From positions 1 to 63,504 of the forward strand of contig NZ_JAMPKJ010000034.1 of the NCBI RefSeq assembly GCF_039962115.1: DNA of 63,504 nt, in the 5' to 3' direction. The notes beneath the pieces were generated by a model that had not been told where the DNA came from, ran no database searches, and saw only the letters and a list, made by a program, of their open reading frames with translations. Positions 62,877 to 63,504 of the stretch are shown here, in pieces (position 1 is the first letter of the stretch; every line of letters begins with the position of its first letter). Origin of the DNA: Funiculus sociatus GB2-C1. Lineage in GTDB: Bacteria > Cyanobacteriota > Cyanobacteriia > Cyanobacteriales > FACHB-T130. The position numbers were made by a program, and so were the translations under genes.

Positions 62877-63504
62877 TCAGATTACAAAAGCCTCTTTCAT
62901 ACTGACATCACCGAAAGCCACTTGTAGCTTAAAGCTTTCTCCCGCTCCGCCTTGAAATCGTTTCAGTTGAATGTAGTTATCTTGGAAACGAGATTGTACT
63001 TCCTGAAGAGTTTCTCCTGATTCAGAGAGCAAACCTAGTCTGAGGTTGGGTGGCAGATAAGTTTCTCCTCCGACTGGATGCACCTGCACTAAAACCCCCA
63101 CGTTCTGTTCGTCCTCCGGTGCTAGAGCTACCAGCAGCGCTACGGATTGACTCCCTAGTCTTAGCCCCAAGTCAATCAGCTTCGCCCGCTTCACGCTAGT
63201 TTCACTCGCACTGGATGCACTTCTCAGGCTAAAGCCTAAATTCTGTTCGTCTGTGCCTAAAAGTGTTGATATAGACTGCCAACCCGTCTCAAATATATTC
63301 TGGAACCATTGGCTTAGGTTAACTGGTTGAGAGTCAGAACCAACAATTGAAGCGAGTTTTTTCTCTGCTTCTAAGGATTGCCCGATCTGATGAATGTGTA
63401 AGAGCAAATCTTCGAGCGATCGCAAACAGCCCACAGGTAACTCACCGCTTTCTGGAACCGTTGGGGTAAATCCTAGTAGCGTTGCTTCTCTCAACGATTT
63501 GTCA
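62877..63504 (-). CDS. DUF1822-like protein, N-terminus outside the window
   Basis: About 205 residues are visible; the frame is open to the window edge, so the start is missing (DUF1822 proteins are usually 300-450 residues). The end GLRLGSQSVALLVALAPEDE, then VLVQVHPVGGETYLPPNLRL and SESGETLQEVQSR, is typical of the C-terminal half. Located 21 bases before the CHAT-CHASE2 gene, so likely first or early in that operon. Function unknown. Confidence 0.75.
   Translation of the reverse strand, partial: DKSLREATLLGFTPTVPESGELPVGCLRSLEDLLLHIHQIGQSLEAEKKLASIVGSDSQPVNLSQWFQNIFETGWQSISTLLGTDEQNLGFSLRSASSASETSVKRAKLIDLGLRLGSQSVALLVALAPEDEQNVGVLVQVHPVGGETYLPPNLRLGLLSESGETLQEVQSRFQDNYIQLKRFQGGAGESFKLQVAFGDVSMKEAFVI

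Overview
The window looks like part of a large cyanobacterial plasmid or plasmid-derived island. HIP1-type GCGATCGC octamers are frequent and several families are cyanobacterial (CyRepA1, NHLP/Nif11 precursors, haemagglutinin/CHAT/DUF928/DUF1822 clusters). Plasmid functions fill the first 13 kb: a tyrosine recombinase running off the left edge, a ParA/ribbon-helix-helix partition pair behind a duplicated control region, a probable initiator with a C-terminal HTH, three 21-bp iterons, a CyRepA1-type primase-helicase replication protein, remnants of two IS5-like transposases, and a XerC/D-like recombinase.

Positions 13.4-23.8 kb form a defence island. The minus strand carries a complete pPIWI_RE three-gene island: an HTH/zinc-ribbon/nuclease protein, a DinG-like Fe-S helicase and a PIWI protein. 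A XamI-like type II restriction-modification pair diverges from it. The 5' end of the pPIWI_RE operon has an unusual start: either ATT initiation, or a one-base slip in an A5 tract next to a strong ribosome binding site. From 23.8 to 25.5 kb there is decayed coding sequence, including a truncated Ser/Thr kinase.

Positions 25.5-49.4 kb hold a large RiPP locus of the NHLP/Nif11 class, all on the minus strand. It has a complete exporter (HlyD adaptor, C39 peptidase-ABC, second ABC subunit), four precursor peptides with double-glycine leaders (one with two tandem nitrile-hydratase-like leaders), a fused leader-binding/YcaO cyclodehydratase, an SbmA/BacA-like ABC transporter, a PLDc_N membrane protein, a double cNMP-binding protein, an HExxH protein, a MinD-like ATPase, two response regulators and a truncated PAS kinase. 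Two features stand out. One is a Nif11-type leader with a GG motif fused to a membrane dCache-HAMP sensor. The other is a motif repeated in front of five genes or gene groups (a sixth copy is degenerate) whose two halves always lie exactly 35 bp apart, which suggests one shared regulon.

Positions 50.1-63.5 kb hold a surface/CHAT cluster. Two duplicated two-partner-secretion haemagglutinin-like proteins share a conserved 116-bp leader, and the second contains near-identical 390/393-bp tandem repeats. They are followed by a TPR-CHAT protease-like protein, a perfect 44-bp palindrome that contains the stop codons of two converging genes, then DUF928, CHAT-CHASE2 and a DUF1822-like gene that runs off the right edge. 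No rRNA, tRNA or CRISPR array was seen.
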